The notes under the pieces are model-generated. The model made no database searches. It was not told where the DNA came from and saw only the letters and a program-made list of their open reading frames with translations. This document shows, in pieces, positions 53,520 to 62,024 of a stretch of 64,000 bases of DNA; positions within the stretch are counted from its first letter, which is position 1, and each line of letters opens with the position of its first letter. The stretch comes from Desulfobacterales bacterium (GTDB lineage Bacteria; Desulfobacterota; Desulfobacteria; Desulfobacterales; Desulfosalsimonadaceae). The stretch covers positions 31,688 to 95,687 of the forward strand of contig JAGXKN010000007.1 in the NCBI GenBank assembly GCA_018335195.1, given 5' to 3'. The position numbers were made by a program, and so were the translations under genes.

Positions 53520-54533
53520 ATGGAAGAGATAAGGCAAAAAGCACGCAGTCTGATGAAGGAGTTCTGCCGGGTTTGCCCGGTATGCGACGGACGGGCCTGC
53601 GCCGGCGAGGTCCCGGGGATGGGAGGACTGGGCACTGGTTCCGCGTTTCAGGACAATGTCTGCGCCCTGTCTGAACACAGGTTTAACATGCGCTGCCTGC
53701 ACGATGCGGCGGACCCGGAGTTAAGCCTGTCCTTGCTGGGTTTTGATCTGGCATTGCCGCTATTGGCCGCCCCCATCGGCGGGGTTTCTTTCAATATGGG
53801 CGGCGGCATGCCCGAGGAGGACTATATTTCCGCCAAGCTTTCGGCCTGTGCCGAGGCCGGGACCCTGGGGTGTACCGGGGACGGCGTGCCGGAGTTCATT
53901 CATGAAAGCGGATTTTCCGCGATCAAGGCTCTCGGCGGCCGGGGTATTCCGTTTATCAAGCCCTGGGAAGATGACGAACTGTTTGCCAAGGTGGACAAGG
54001 CAATGGCTGCCGGGGCCGGTGTGATCGGAATGGACGTGGATGCAGCCGGGCTGGTGACCCTGTGCAAAATGGGCCGGCCGGTATCCCCCAAATCCGCGGG
54101 CAAGCTGGTAGAAGTGATCAAAAAGATACCGGCGAAGTTCGTGGTGAAAGGCGTCATGACTCCGGATGAGGCCAGAATCTGCGTGGACGCCGGGGCCTCC
54201 GGCATTGTCGTATCAAATCACGGCGGCCGGGTGCTCGACGGAGTTCCGGGAACCGCCCGGGTGTTGGGGGGAGTGGCGGCAGCAGTTCGCGGGCAGATCG
54301 ACGTGCTGGCCGACGGCGGTGTCCGCAGCGGCGGAGACGTACTGCGGATGCTGGCCCTGGGCGCCGATGCAGTGATGATCGGCCGGCCGTTTTCCGTTGC
54401 GGTAATCGGCGGCGGGCAGTCCGGTGCCGCGTCTTATCTGGATAAAATCCGCCAGGAACTCGTCCAGAGCATGGTTCTGACCGGCACCCGATCCGTGCGG
54501 TCCGTGGATTCCTCTGTTCTGTGGAACGGGTGA
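53520..54533 (+). CDS. FMN-dependent alpha-hydroxyacid dehydrogenase-like enzyme with N-terminal cysteine cluster
   Basis: A 337-residue TIM-barrel flavoenzyme. FMN/catalytic features: LLAAPIGGVSFN, VVKGVMTPDEAR (catalytic lysine), VVSNHGGRVLDGVPGT (catalytic histidine and arginine), and VLADGGVRSGGDVLRML. Relatives oxidise L-lactate, glycolate or related 2-hydroxy acids, or act as isopentenyl-diphosphate isomerase. The N-terminal FCRVCPVCDGRAC (Cys16, 19, 22, 27) is not part of the usual family and may bind an iron-sulfur cluster that takes electrons from FMN. GGAGG lies upstream. Confidence 0.85.
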   Translation: MEEIRQKARSLMKEFCRVCPVCDGRACAGEVPGMGGLGTGSAFQDNVCALSEHRFNMRCLHDAADPELSLSLLGFDLALPLLAAPIGGVSFNMGGGMPEEDYISAKLSACAEAGTLGCTGDGVPEFIHESGFSAIKALGGRGIPFIKPWEDDELFAKVDKAMAAGAGVIGMDVDAAGLVTLCKMGRPVSPKSAGKLVEVIKKIPAKFVVKGVMTPDEARICVDAGASGIVVSNHGGRVLDGVPGTARVLGGVAAAVRGQIDVLADGGVRSGGDVLRMLALGADAVMIGRPFSVAVIGGGQSGAASYLDKIRQELVQSMVLTGTRSVRSVDSSVLWNG

Positions 54534-54610
54534 TCCGATTCGGGAGTCCGGAATCGCGGATTGTTTCAGATGCCGGGTTTACTGGCATCTTGGATCCGAA
54601 AGCGCCTGCC

Positions 54611-54904
54611 TCAGACACGGAAATGAAGCCCGTCTGCGTAAAGTGCGGCCAATTTCCAGAATCCCTGCTTTTTGATCAAGATGGGTTCCGTGATTTCGAG
54701 CCTGGGGTCCACGTATATGTCAAACCCCTCGGCCCGGTCGTACTTGAAGTTTTCCGGGCGCCCGGGCGGCGCCAGGCGCACCCCGATCTCCCTGACCGCG
54801 CCGATGGATCCCGTGGTTTCAATGTCCACCAGATAGAAGGTGATCCCGGAGACCTGCCGGTCCCGGAGGTATTTGAGGGCACTGGATGAGAACCTGATGT
54901 CCAT
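54611..54904 (-). CDS. HesB/IscA-like protein lacking the usual cysteines
   Basis: A 97-residue protein whose layout resembles the HesB-like CC/Se-motif family: start DIRFSSSALKYLRDRQVSGI, middle LVDIETTGSIGAVREIGVRL, then PGRPENFKYDRAEGFDIYV and a last strand KKQGFWKLAALYADGLHF. In relatives the middle carries cysteine or selenocysteine residues; here ETTGSIGA has none. It may have lost metal binding. Family assignment is from recollection of layout. GAGG precedes the ATG. Confidence 0.6.
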   Translation of the reverse strand: MDIRFSSSALKYLRDRQVSGITFYLVDIETTGSIGAVREIGVRLAPPGRPENFKYDRAEGFDIYVDPRLEITEPILIKKQGFWKLAALYADGLHFRV

Positions 54905-54960
54905 GTTTGTAATGCCTCACATTCTGCTGACCGGGCGGTGCGATCTGTTTGTCGGGTCAA

Positions 54961-54999
54961 GGCAGAAGCCGGCTGACAAAGCCGGTTTCTGCCTTTTTT
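54961..54999 (+). terminator. intrinsic terminator upstream of the cstA end
   Basis: GGCAGAAGCCGGC pairs with GCCGGTTTCTGCC (one G-U), seven-base loop, followed by six T on the plus strand. It lies between the HesB-like gene and cstA, both on the minus strand. The T-run faces the plus strand, so it would stop transcripts from the FMN enzyme side; it may also slow cstA transcripts. Confidence 0.7.
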
Positions 55000-55049
55000 G
55001 TTTGTTCAGGTGGGATCATCCCGGGCAGTTTTGCTGTTTTGCTCTCTGC

Positions 55050-56762
55050 TTATGCAGGCTCCGCTTTGGGGGCATACGGATTTTTGAAATAAACTATGGC
55101 CTCGATAATCATCCAGATTTCCAGCACCAGAATGCACGCGCCGATGAAAAAACACAGCCAGTTGCCGCTGTTAAAGAAATTCTGAAGATTTAGCAGCATG
55201 GCCCAGCCGGTCATAATAATCATGAAAACCATCGGTATGGCCGCATAAAAACTCGGGATATTTTTGCGCACCAGGTATATGGTGGCCACCAGAAGCGCCA
55301 AGCCGGCAAGAAGCTGATTTGCCGCCCCGAACAGTGGCCACAGGGTCAGGGCGCCTTTGCCGGAGCCGTTGTAGAAGGCCAGGATAAATGCGGTGACCAC
55401 GGCAATCAGTGTTGCGGTTGTCGGGCCGCCGATTTGCGGGACCTTTATGGCCCGGCCCAGTTCGCCCACAATGTAGCGTTGCAGGCGGGTGGCGGTATCC
55501 AGGGTGGTTGCGGCAAATGATACCAGAAACACGCCCATGATGGTAATCGTGATGTTTTGGGGGATGCCGTAGGAGCTTATCATGTTGGCAGCGCCCTCCA
55601 CAAAGGCGCCGATCTTTGCACCGAGCCCGCTTGCCGCGGCCCAGGAGGAATAATGATGGGTAAATGCCGCAGCGCCTATGAAAGTCTCGCCTTCCACTGT
55701 CAGGCCGATGCCGATACCCGCCACGCAGGCTGCGATGACAAAGGTGGAAAGGGAGCCTTCCATTAGCATGGCGCCGTATCCGATATACCTGGCGTCGGCT
55801 TCATTGTAGCACTGTTTGGAGGATGTCCCGGAGCTGACAAGAGAGTGAAACCCTGAAATGGCCCCGCAGGCGATGACCACAAACAGAAAAGGCCAGATGG
55901 GGGGGGCTCCCTCAGGAGAAGCCTGGTAGGCCGGGGCCACGATTTCCGGCTGAGCAATGATCACGCCCAAACCCAAAAGGGCAAACGCCACCAGCAGCTG
56001 ATGTGAATTGATGTAGTCTCTTGGCTGCATCAGAATTTGTACTGGCAGCCTGGAAGCGATAAAGGCGTAGATAAATAGGATAACGATCCAGGTAATCAGG
56101 GCGCCATTGCCGCTCAAGCCGAGCGCCGTCAGGTCCACGGGCACATAGGTGCCGATAACAATAGTAATATAGAGCATGATCACGGCTGCGATGCCCAGTG
56201 TAACGTGGCTGGCCCCTTTCTTATAAATCATGTATCCAAGCCAGACGGCAATCGGTATTTCGATCCAGACCGGAATCACCGCTTCCGGATACATGGTGAA
56301 CAAAATGCCGATGATCAGCGCAAATACCGCAATGACGATCAGGAGCAGAAAAAAAATAATCAGCAGGAAAAGAATGCGTACCCTGGGGCTCACCAGATCC
56401 CCGGAAATGTCGCCCACGGAGCGGCCGTTATGGCGAAGCGAGATGATCAGGGCGCCAAAGTCGTGCACGGCCCCCATGAATATGGATCCGAGAAAGACCC
56501 ACAGAACCGCGGGTACCCAGCCCCATATTACGGCGATGGCCGGACCGACAATCGGGCCCAGTCCGGCAATGGATGTGAAGTGATGACCGAAAAGGATGTG
56601 CTTGTTGGTGGGCACAAAATCCAGGTCATCCTGGAGTTCGTGCGAGGGGCAGACGTTGTCTGCGGCAAGGCGAAAAATTTTTTGGCCCAAAAACCTGCCG
56701 TAGGTGTGATAGGCCACCAAAAAGCCCGCCAGCATGAGAATCACGAGAAATAAAGAATTCAT
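55050..56762 (-). CDS. cstA: carbon starvation/peptide or pyruvate transporter CstA
   Basis: A 570-residue membrane protein with about 15-16 hydrophobic segments. Early sequence includes HHFTSIAGLGPIVGPAIAVIWGW, the CstA family signature (shown here in part as FGHHFTSIAGLGPIVGPA), then HDFGALIISLRHNGRSVGD; the middle has SGFHSLVSSGTSSKQ. CstA proteins import peptides or pyruvate, often during carbon limitation. AGGAGG precedes the ATG. The ~400 bases upstream of it (56763-57163) are AT-rich in part and hold no other gene. Confidence 0.95.
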   Translation of the reverse strand: MNSLFLVILMLAGFLVAYHTYGRFLGQKIFRLAADNVCPSHELQDDLDFVPTNKHILFGHHFTSIAGLGPIVGPAIAVIWGWVPAVLWVFLGSIFMGAVHDFGALIISLRHNGRSVGDISGDLVSPRVRILFLLIIFFLLLIVIAVFALIIGILFTMYPEAVIPVWIEIPIAVWLGYMIYKKGASHVTLGIAAVIMLYITIVIGTYVPVDLTALGLSGNGALITWIVILFIYAFIASRLPVQILMQPRDYINSHQLLVAFALLGLGVIIAQPEIVAPAYQASPEGAPPIWPFLFVVIACGAISGFHSLVSSGTSSKQCYNEADARYIGYGAMLMEGSLSTFVIAACVAGIGIGLTVEGETFIGAAAFTHHYSSWAAASGLGAKIGAFVEGAANMISSYGIPQNITITIMGVFLVSFAATTLDTATRLQRYIVGELGRAIKVPQIGGPTTATLIAVVTAFILAFYNGSGKGALTLWPLFGAANQLLAGLALLVATIYLVRKNIPSFYAAIPMVFMIIMTGWAMLLNLQNFFNSGNWLCFFIGACILVLEIWMIIEAIVYFKNPYAPKAEPA

Positions 56763-57163
56763 TCAGAAGTCCTCCTTTCTTTTTGCGTGATTTGTGCAAA
56801 CGGCGGAAGACGGGGGTCTTGATTCAGCGGATTGTAGTTGGAAAAGAGGCGCGGTGACCGAAGCAGCGCTGCATCTTCCCGGCGCATACCTGCGGAGATT
56901 CCAGTTTGACCCCGTCACAGCGGCATCCCTGCCGCCCGCTGACCTGTTTTTTTAAGTGGTATAATTAATTTGAAATATTGTCAACCAAATAGTGCACATC
57001 CGGAAATGAAGAAACTGTTTAATTGCTGGAGGGGGCATATAGACTGGCAGAATAACCGGGGTTTCCGTCCAGGATTCAAATATTTCTTGCGCTCGGGCAT
57101 GCAAGTTCTTACAAATCGCTACAGAAAGCAATTCATTGTTAGTTGAAATTGCGGCAGAAAAAC
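56763..57163. other. 401-base intergenic region between cstA and the decayed kinase
   Basis: Divergent space with an AT-rich centre near 56958-56985. A minus-strand TTGACA (56979-56984) has no well-spaced -10, and a plus-strand TATAAT at 56960-56965 has only a weak -35. No gene or family motif recognised. Confidence 0.45.
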
Positions 57164-58428
57164 ATGACGGAAAAACCATACGGCAGCGGCTCGGAGCAAG
57201 AGGAAAAAAGGCTTGCCCGGGAACACCGCAAGCGCAAGAAAGCCGAGGATGCCCTGCTGGAAAGCAAGCAGCGGTACGACAGGATTGCCGACAGCATACC
57301 CGGGGTTATCTACGATTATGTCTGCTGGCCGGACGGCAAAAGCCGGTTTATTTACATGAGCTCCGGGTGCAGGGAAATATTCGAATACGATGCACAACAG
57401 ATTACAGCCGATACCGGCCTGTTATGGCGCATGGTTCACCCCGATGACCTGGAACGACTGAAATCAGAAGACCGGGAGGCAAACAGGACCGGTAACAGGC
57501 TTCAATCCGAGGTTCGAATCATTGTGCCGTCGGGCAGGTTGAAATGGATTCAGTTGATTTCCCTTCCTATAGGGCAGATGGCCGATTCGCGGATCATATG
57601 GAGTGGCGTTATTCTGGATATCACGGATCGCAAGCGGGCAGAAGAGGAAAAGGAGCTGTTGGATACGCATCTGCGCCAGGCGCAGAAGATGGAAGCACTG
57701 GGGCGGATGGCGGGATCCGTGGCCCACCATTTCAATAACGAACTCAGCGTGGTTCAGGGCAACCTGGAGTTGGCCCTTGAAGGTTTGGATCGAGATCCGG
57801 GAATTAAAAAGTACCTGTTCGAGGCCATGAAAGCCGCCAGGCGATCGGCAAGGCTCGGAAGCCAGATGTTGACCTATATCGGACAGAACACCGGAAGGAA
57901 AAAAGCCGTGGATCTCTCCGATTTTTGTCGTCTCCATATCCATGAGATCCTGGATGGTTTGCCGGACGAGGTATGCCTGGACGAGCAACTGCAGGCCCGG
58001 GGAACGGTTGTGCATGCAAATACCGACGACCTGGTCCGGGTGGTGGCTTGCCTGGTTGAAAACAGCCTGGAAGCTATGGAAGACGGGCCAGGTGCGCTGC
58101 GGGTACTGGCGGAAAGCGCAGGAGCGGCAGACACGGTGCAAATGCGGATGTTTCCTGCGGGATGGGATTTCGCATGCCGGTACTGAGCCTGCCTGGAGGT
58201 TGCAGATACGGGCTGCGGCATTCACCCGGAATACATGGAAAACATATTTGATCCGTTTTTTCCACAAAATTCCCGGGCCGGGGCCTGGGCCTGGCCTCTG
58301 TTCTCGGAATTGTATCGGCCTGCGGCGGAGCGGTCGGGGTAAGCAGCAGGGACCAGGGAAGCATTTTCAGAGTTTTTCTGCCGCTTGAAAAACAAAGCGT
58401 TGCGGCATGTACAGAGACGGATTATTAG
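57164..58428 (+). pseudogene. decayed PAS histidine kinase (stop codon plus frameshift)
   Basis: The intact part from ATG 57164 has a coiled-coil start, a PAS domain (~40-155, GVIYDYVCWPDG...GVILDITDRKRAEEE) and HisKA with AGSVAHHFNNELSVVQGN, then N-box-like NSLEAMEDG. A TGA at 58184-58186 interrupts it. The same frame resumes with CLEVADTGCGIHPEYMENIF (G1 box) and FDPFF, then needs a one-base shift in a run of six T near 58255-58261 to give GRGLGLASVLGIVSACGG and FRVFLPLEK, ending at TAG 58426. So two lesions lie in the ATPase domain. A sequencing error cannot be excluded. TGA as selenocysteine is unlikely because no cysteine is expected there. Confidence 0.8.
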
Positions 58429-58500
58429 CGTCAGGGTCCTGTTGTGAATATTGGCGGAATTTGGATAGAGATCACCGGTATTTCCCGGGAGCACCGCACT

Positions 58501-58560
58501 GTAGGGGCGAGCCTGTGTGCCCGTCCGCCAAAATGGCGAATACAAAGGTTCACCCCTGCG
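58501..58560. repeat. short inverted-repeat element, GTAGGGGCGA type
   Basis: Begins GTAGGGGCGAGCC (58501-58513) and ends GGTTCACCCCTGC (58547-58559), imperfect inverted ends around a small CGCCA/TGGCG hairpin. The left end recurs near the window end (63963). Such GTAGGGGCGA elements are widespread non-coding repeats in many bacteria. Confidence 0.6.
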
Positions 58561-58657
58561 GATGTAGGACTGTAAATGTCTGCGTAATTTTGCAAAAATT
58601 AATATGCAGAATCGCGGCAATTTTCTTTTTTACAGGCAGAGGTCGCATGTCCGGGGG

Positions 58658-59086
58658 TTATTCATTTTCCCCGGGCTCAATCCTTGATCGGAACCGTTTT
58701 TTCCGGCTCCTGTGCTTTTTTTCTTCCAGGCGGCGTTTTTTGGCGCGGCGCGGCACGCGGGTCTTTTTGCGCTTTGTCGGTTCCTCCAGGGCTTCTGCGA
58801 TCAATTCGGCAAATTTTTCGACAGTCTGCTGCCGGTTGGCGGCCTGGCTTCGGTGCCGTTGTGCGGAAACCCGCAGCATGCCGTTTTTGTTAATGCGCGT
58901 GTGGAGGTTTTCTGCAATCCGGGCTTTTTGTTCCGCGGTCAGGCTGGGTGAATTCTGAATGTCAAACCAGAGCGTAATCCGGGTACTGGTCTTGTTGACA
59001 TGCTGACCGCCCGGCCCCCCTGCACCCGAAGCGGTAAACGTCAGCTCGCTTTCAGGTATGCCCAGCGTGTCGTTGATCTCAATCAT
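58658..59086 (-). CDS. arfB: ribosome-rescue hydrolase ArfB (YaeJ)
   Basis: A class I release-factor-like protein with the catalytic GGQ in TASGAGGPGGQHVNK (Gln essential). The C-terminal tail is strongly basic (KRKKTRVPRRAKKRRLEEKK), which sits in the mRNA channel when ArfB rescues stalled ribosomes. ATG 59086 gives 142 residues, the normal size; a TTG at 59200 would add 38 and is less likely. No stop-codon recognition domain, so not RF1/RF2. Confidence 0.9.
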   Translation of the reverse strand: MIEINDTLGIPESELTFTASGAGGPGGQHVNKTSTRITLWFDIQNSPSLTAEQKARIAENLHTRINKNGMLRVSAQRHRSQAANRQQTVEKFAELIAEALEEPTKRKKTRVPRRAKKRRLEEKKHRSRKKRFRSRIEPGENE

Positions 59087-59268
59087 ATGCGCAATCTGCG
59101 GGTGGATTTTTCGGATCCGGATGTCTGATGTTTCGCGTCCGCAGGCCTCTTTAACAAATCCTGTGACCAAACGGTTTCTTTCAAGCCGCTTTGATGTCAA
59201 CCATGCAGAATTTCACGCGGTTTGTAAAGCAATTCAGGTCTGCCGCCTTTCTGTCCCATGCAATGGTG

Positions 59269-59295
59269 TTGACAACTGCTGCAAATTTTTATAAA
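59269..59295 (+). promoter_or_regulatory. weak promoter candidate upstream of the glycyl radical gene
   Basis: TTGACA (59269-59274), 15 bases, TATAAA (59290-59295). The short spacing makes this uncertain. Confidence 0.35.
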
Positions 59296-59364
59296 TTACG
59301 ATTATCTATGCGCCATGTCGGACTTGGTGCATGTGTTGCCGGATTATATTTTCATCACTGAATC

Positions 59365-59474
59365 CCGGGTTATCATGTCATCGTCACAACCAGCAGCGTG
59401 GCAGCCCTGGAGGCCTTTCGGCCAGTCCGGATCAATTTGACCTCATTATCATGGAAATGTCCCGTTCCGTGTGA
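59365..59474 (+). pseudogene. remnant of a response-regulator receiver domain
   Basis: From 59365 one frame reads PGYHVIVTTSSVAALEAFR; after a one-base shift the next frame reads SPDQFDLIIMEMSRSV and stops at 59472-59474. Together these match the middle of a receiver domain (GYxVxxxTSSxEALExF...FDLIIMDM), with glutamate in place of the phospho-aspartate. The start codon region (DDE) and the rest are missing. It explains why the frame just upstream of the glycyl radical gene looks coding. Confidence 0.7.
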
Positions 59475-59499
59475 TACCGTCAATGCGAAGGAAAACGCC

Positions 59500-62016
59500 A
59501 TGCCAGATACCGCCGCCTCAATGCAAGCCCATGCAGTGAAGTCCCCCGGGCAACTGTCCGAACGCATCACCCGCCTGCGAAATTATTATTTCAAAGGGGC
59601 ACAGCGCGCGTGGAACAACGAAACTACGGCCTGGACCACGGGCACCCCGTGGGATGTGCAGTTCAACGAGATGGACTATTATATCGTTCCTGAAACCTAC
59701 ATGCTCCTTCAACCCGTGCGCAGTTCCTACCGCCAGGCGGCCCGAAAGGTGCCGCTGCCGCAAGGTTTCTGGTCATGGCCCACCGCTCGGCGCAGGGCCT
59801 GGTTTGTCAAAGCGGTCATGGTCAATCACGTGCCAAAGGAGATTCTGCCCGGCGACCTGATTGCCGGCGGCAGGTTCAACCTGGCCACTTCCATGTGCAT
59901 GACGCGCGCGGAGCAAAGGGATTACGACAAAAAAACCATGGGGAAAAAAGGCGCCCGGGCCGCGGTCAAATGGTTTCACGATCATGGATACGGCAATGCC
60001 GGGGCCACTTCCGGGCACTTGATTCCGGACTACCAGCGGGTGCTCGAACGCGGCTGGGAAAACATTTACGTGGAAGTGGAAACGCAGCTTACCCGGTTTT
60101 CGGGATATCCCAGGCACCGCAAAAAAGCGGGACAGCTCCGTGCCATGAAGACGGCGGCCACCATGGCCCGCGACGTGGCCGCAGACTATGCCCGCATTTG
60201 CCGGCAGCATGCCGCAGATGAGACCGATCCGGAGCGGGAAAAGGAGCTTTTGCAAATGGCCGAGAACCTGGAGCGGGTGCCCTGGCGGCCGGCGATAACC
60301 TTCTGGCAGGCGGTGCAGTCCCTTTGGATCACCCACATGCTGGTTATGAGCGATGAAAATTATCCCGGCCCGGGGCTGTCGTTCGGCCGTATTGACCAGT
60401 ACCTGCTGCCCTACTGGGAGAATTCGCTGGCAGCGGGCATGGACCGGGAATTCGGCAAGGAAATCCTCAGATGTTTCTGGATCCATGCCAATACCGCTTA
60501 TGACGCCATGATCCGAAACGGCAACCAGGGCATTACCTCGGGTTTCGGGCAGCTGATCACGCTCTCGGGCTGCGGGGCAAACGGGGAGGATCTGACCAAT
60601 GACCTCACCTATGCCTTTCTCGAAGTCATCGACGAGATGACCCCCATACTGGAGCCCAAGCCCAATGTGCGCCTGCACCGCAACTCGCCGGATCATCTGC
60701 TGGACAAGCTCACGGAGATGATTTCGGTGAGCCAGGGGGCACCGTTTCTGCTGAATTTCGATGAGCGGTCCATGGCCGGGATGATGCGCCAGTCCCGGCT
60801 GGCCGGCCTGGAATCGCTGATATGCGAACAAAACGTGCATGATTATGCACCGGTGGGATGCCTGGAAAACACCATGCAGGGAAACGACCGCTCGGGCACG
60901 GTGGACTGCAATCTCAACCTGCTCAAGGCGGTGGAACTGGGCCTGACCGGGGGAAAGGACATGGTCCCGTTTGTCGACCCGCTGACCGGAAAGGCCGAGA
61001 AAATCCGGCGGCACGGACCGGATACCGGCAATGCCGCAAAATTTCAAACCTGGGAGCAGTTCTGGCAGGCTTATGTGCGCCAGACCGCATACATTGTGGA
61101 AAAGTGTGTTGCGTTTTACGAAAAGTCCGAATCCGTGCGGGCCGAGTACCTGCCCACGCCGTATCTGTCCTGCCTGGTGCGCGGGTGTGCGGAGAAGGGA
61201 CTGGACATCACCCGGGGCGGAGCGGAGATCAATTTCGTGACCCTGGAAGGGGTCACCTTTGCCACCACCGTGGATTCCCTGCTTGCCATCAAGTACCTGG
61301 TGTTTGACGAGAAGAAATACACCATGTCCGAGCTGATCACCGCCCTGCGGGAAAACTGGCAGGGATGGGAAAAACTGCAGGCCATGGCCAAAAATCGGGC
61401 GCCCAAGTACGGCAGGGATCGGGATGCCGCAGACGCGATGGCGGCAGAGGTCATGGCGCTGTGGACCCGGGAAACCTGGAAGCACAGGACCCGAGCCACA
61501 AATCGCCAATTCCGGCCCGGCATGCTGTCCTGGAACTACTGGGCCGGTGACGGGTTTATCATGGCCGCCAGCGCGGACGGCAGAAAGCAGGGACAGTTCC
61601 TGTCAAACGCCATCTGCCCGTCCACGGGCGCGGATGTCAACGGGCCAACCGCCAATACCAATTCCGCGGGAAGGGCCCTGGGCGGAAAGGCGGCGTTCGG
61701 GCAGGGCGACTGGCAGGAGTTTGTCAACCTTTTGCCCAACGGGGCCAGCCACACGATTACCTTTAATCCCTCAATTATCCGGGACCCGGAGCACAAGCAG
61801 AAGTTCAGGGGGTTTTTGCGGGGTTACTGCGAAAACGGGGGTACATGTCTGCAGATCAATATGTTGGATCCGGACATGCTGCGCGACGCCCAGGCGCATC
61901 CGCAAAACTACCGGCACCTGCTGGTGCGGATTACAGGGTATAATGCCTATTTCACGGCCATCGGCAAGGAGCTGCAAAACGAGGTCATCTCCCGGATCAG
62001 CCACAGCGGATGGTAA
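59500..62016 (+). CDS. glycyl radical enzyme of uncharacterised substrate
   Basis: Start at ATG 59500, seven bases after AAGGA (838 residues); an upstream frame to 59398 is the receiver remnant. It is a PFL-like glycyl radical enzyme: the radical glycine is Gly813 in VRITGYNAYF, and the thiyl residue is Cys454 in APVGCLEN with Glu456 two residues on. That C-x-E pattern is typical of dehydratases, lyases and decarboxylases, unlike PFL (C-C). Most relatives have P after the Glu (GCVEP); here it is Asn, followed by TMQGNDRSGTVD. Other landmarks are GHLIPDYQRVLERG, FGRIDQYLLPYW and PNVRLHRNSPDHLL. Substrate unknown; not a clear choline, glycerol, hydroxyproline or benzylsuccinate type. Oxygen-sensitive cytoplasmic enzyme, activated by the next gene. 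Confidence 0.93.
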   Translation: MPDTAASMQAHAVKSPGQLSERITRLRNYYFKGAQRAWNNETTAWTTGTPWDVQFNEMDYYIVPETYMLLQPVRSSYRQAARKVPLPQGFWSWPTARRRAWFVKAVMVNHVPKEILPGDLIAGGRFNLATSMCMTRAEQRDYDKKTMGKKGARAAVKWFHDHGYGNAGATSGHLIPDYQRVLERGWENIYVEVETQLTRFSGYPRHRKKAGQLRAMKTAATMARDVAADYARICRQHAADETDPEREKELLQMAENLERVPWRPAITFWQAVQSLWITHMLVMSDENYPGPGLSFGRIDQYLLPYWENSLAAGMDREFGKEILRCFWIHANTAYDAMIRNGNQGITSGFGQLITLSGCGANGEDLTNDLTYAFLEVIDEMTPILEPKPNVRLHRNSPDHLLDKLTEMISVSQGAPFLLNFDERSMAGMMRQSRLAGLESLICEQNVHDYAPVGCLENTMQGNDRSGTVDCNLNLLKAVELGLTGGKDMVPFVDPLTGKAEKIRRHGPDTGNAAKFQTWEQFWQAYVRQTAYIVEKCVAFYEKSESVRAEYLPTPYLSCLVRGCAEKGLDITRGGAEINFVTLEGVTFATTVDSLLAIKYLVFDEKKYTMSELITALRENWQGWEKLQAMAKNRAPKYGRDRDAADAMAAEVMALWTRETWKHRTRATNRQFRPGMLSWNYWAGDGFIMAASADGRKQGQFLSNAICPSTGADVNGPTANTNSAGRALGGKAAFGQGDWQEFVNLLPNGASHTITFNPSIIRDPEHKQKFRGFLRGYCENGGTCLQINMLDPDMLRDAQAHPQNYRHLLVRITGYNAYFTAIGKELQNEVISRISHSGW

Positions 62017-62024
62017 GGAGAAAA

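Noticed and set aside
58184..58186. TGA in the kinase as a second selenocysteine codon
   Set aside because: No cysteine is expected there in the family, no strong hairpin follows, and a separate frameshift shows the gene is decaying.
59398..59499. N-terminal extension of the glycyl radical enzyme
   Set aside because: These codons come from the receiver-domain remnant; a ribosome site favours ATG 59500.
59773..61509. 578-residue minus-strand frame
   Set aside because: Antisense to the glycyl radical enzyme, whose motifs span the same bases.
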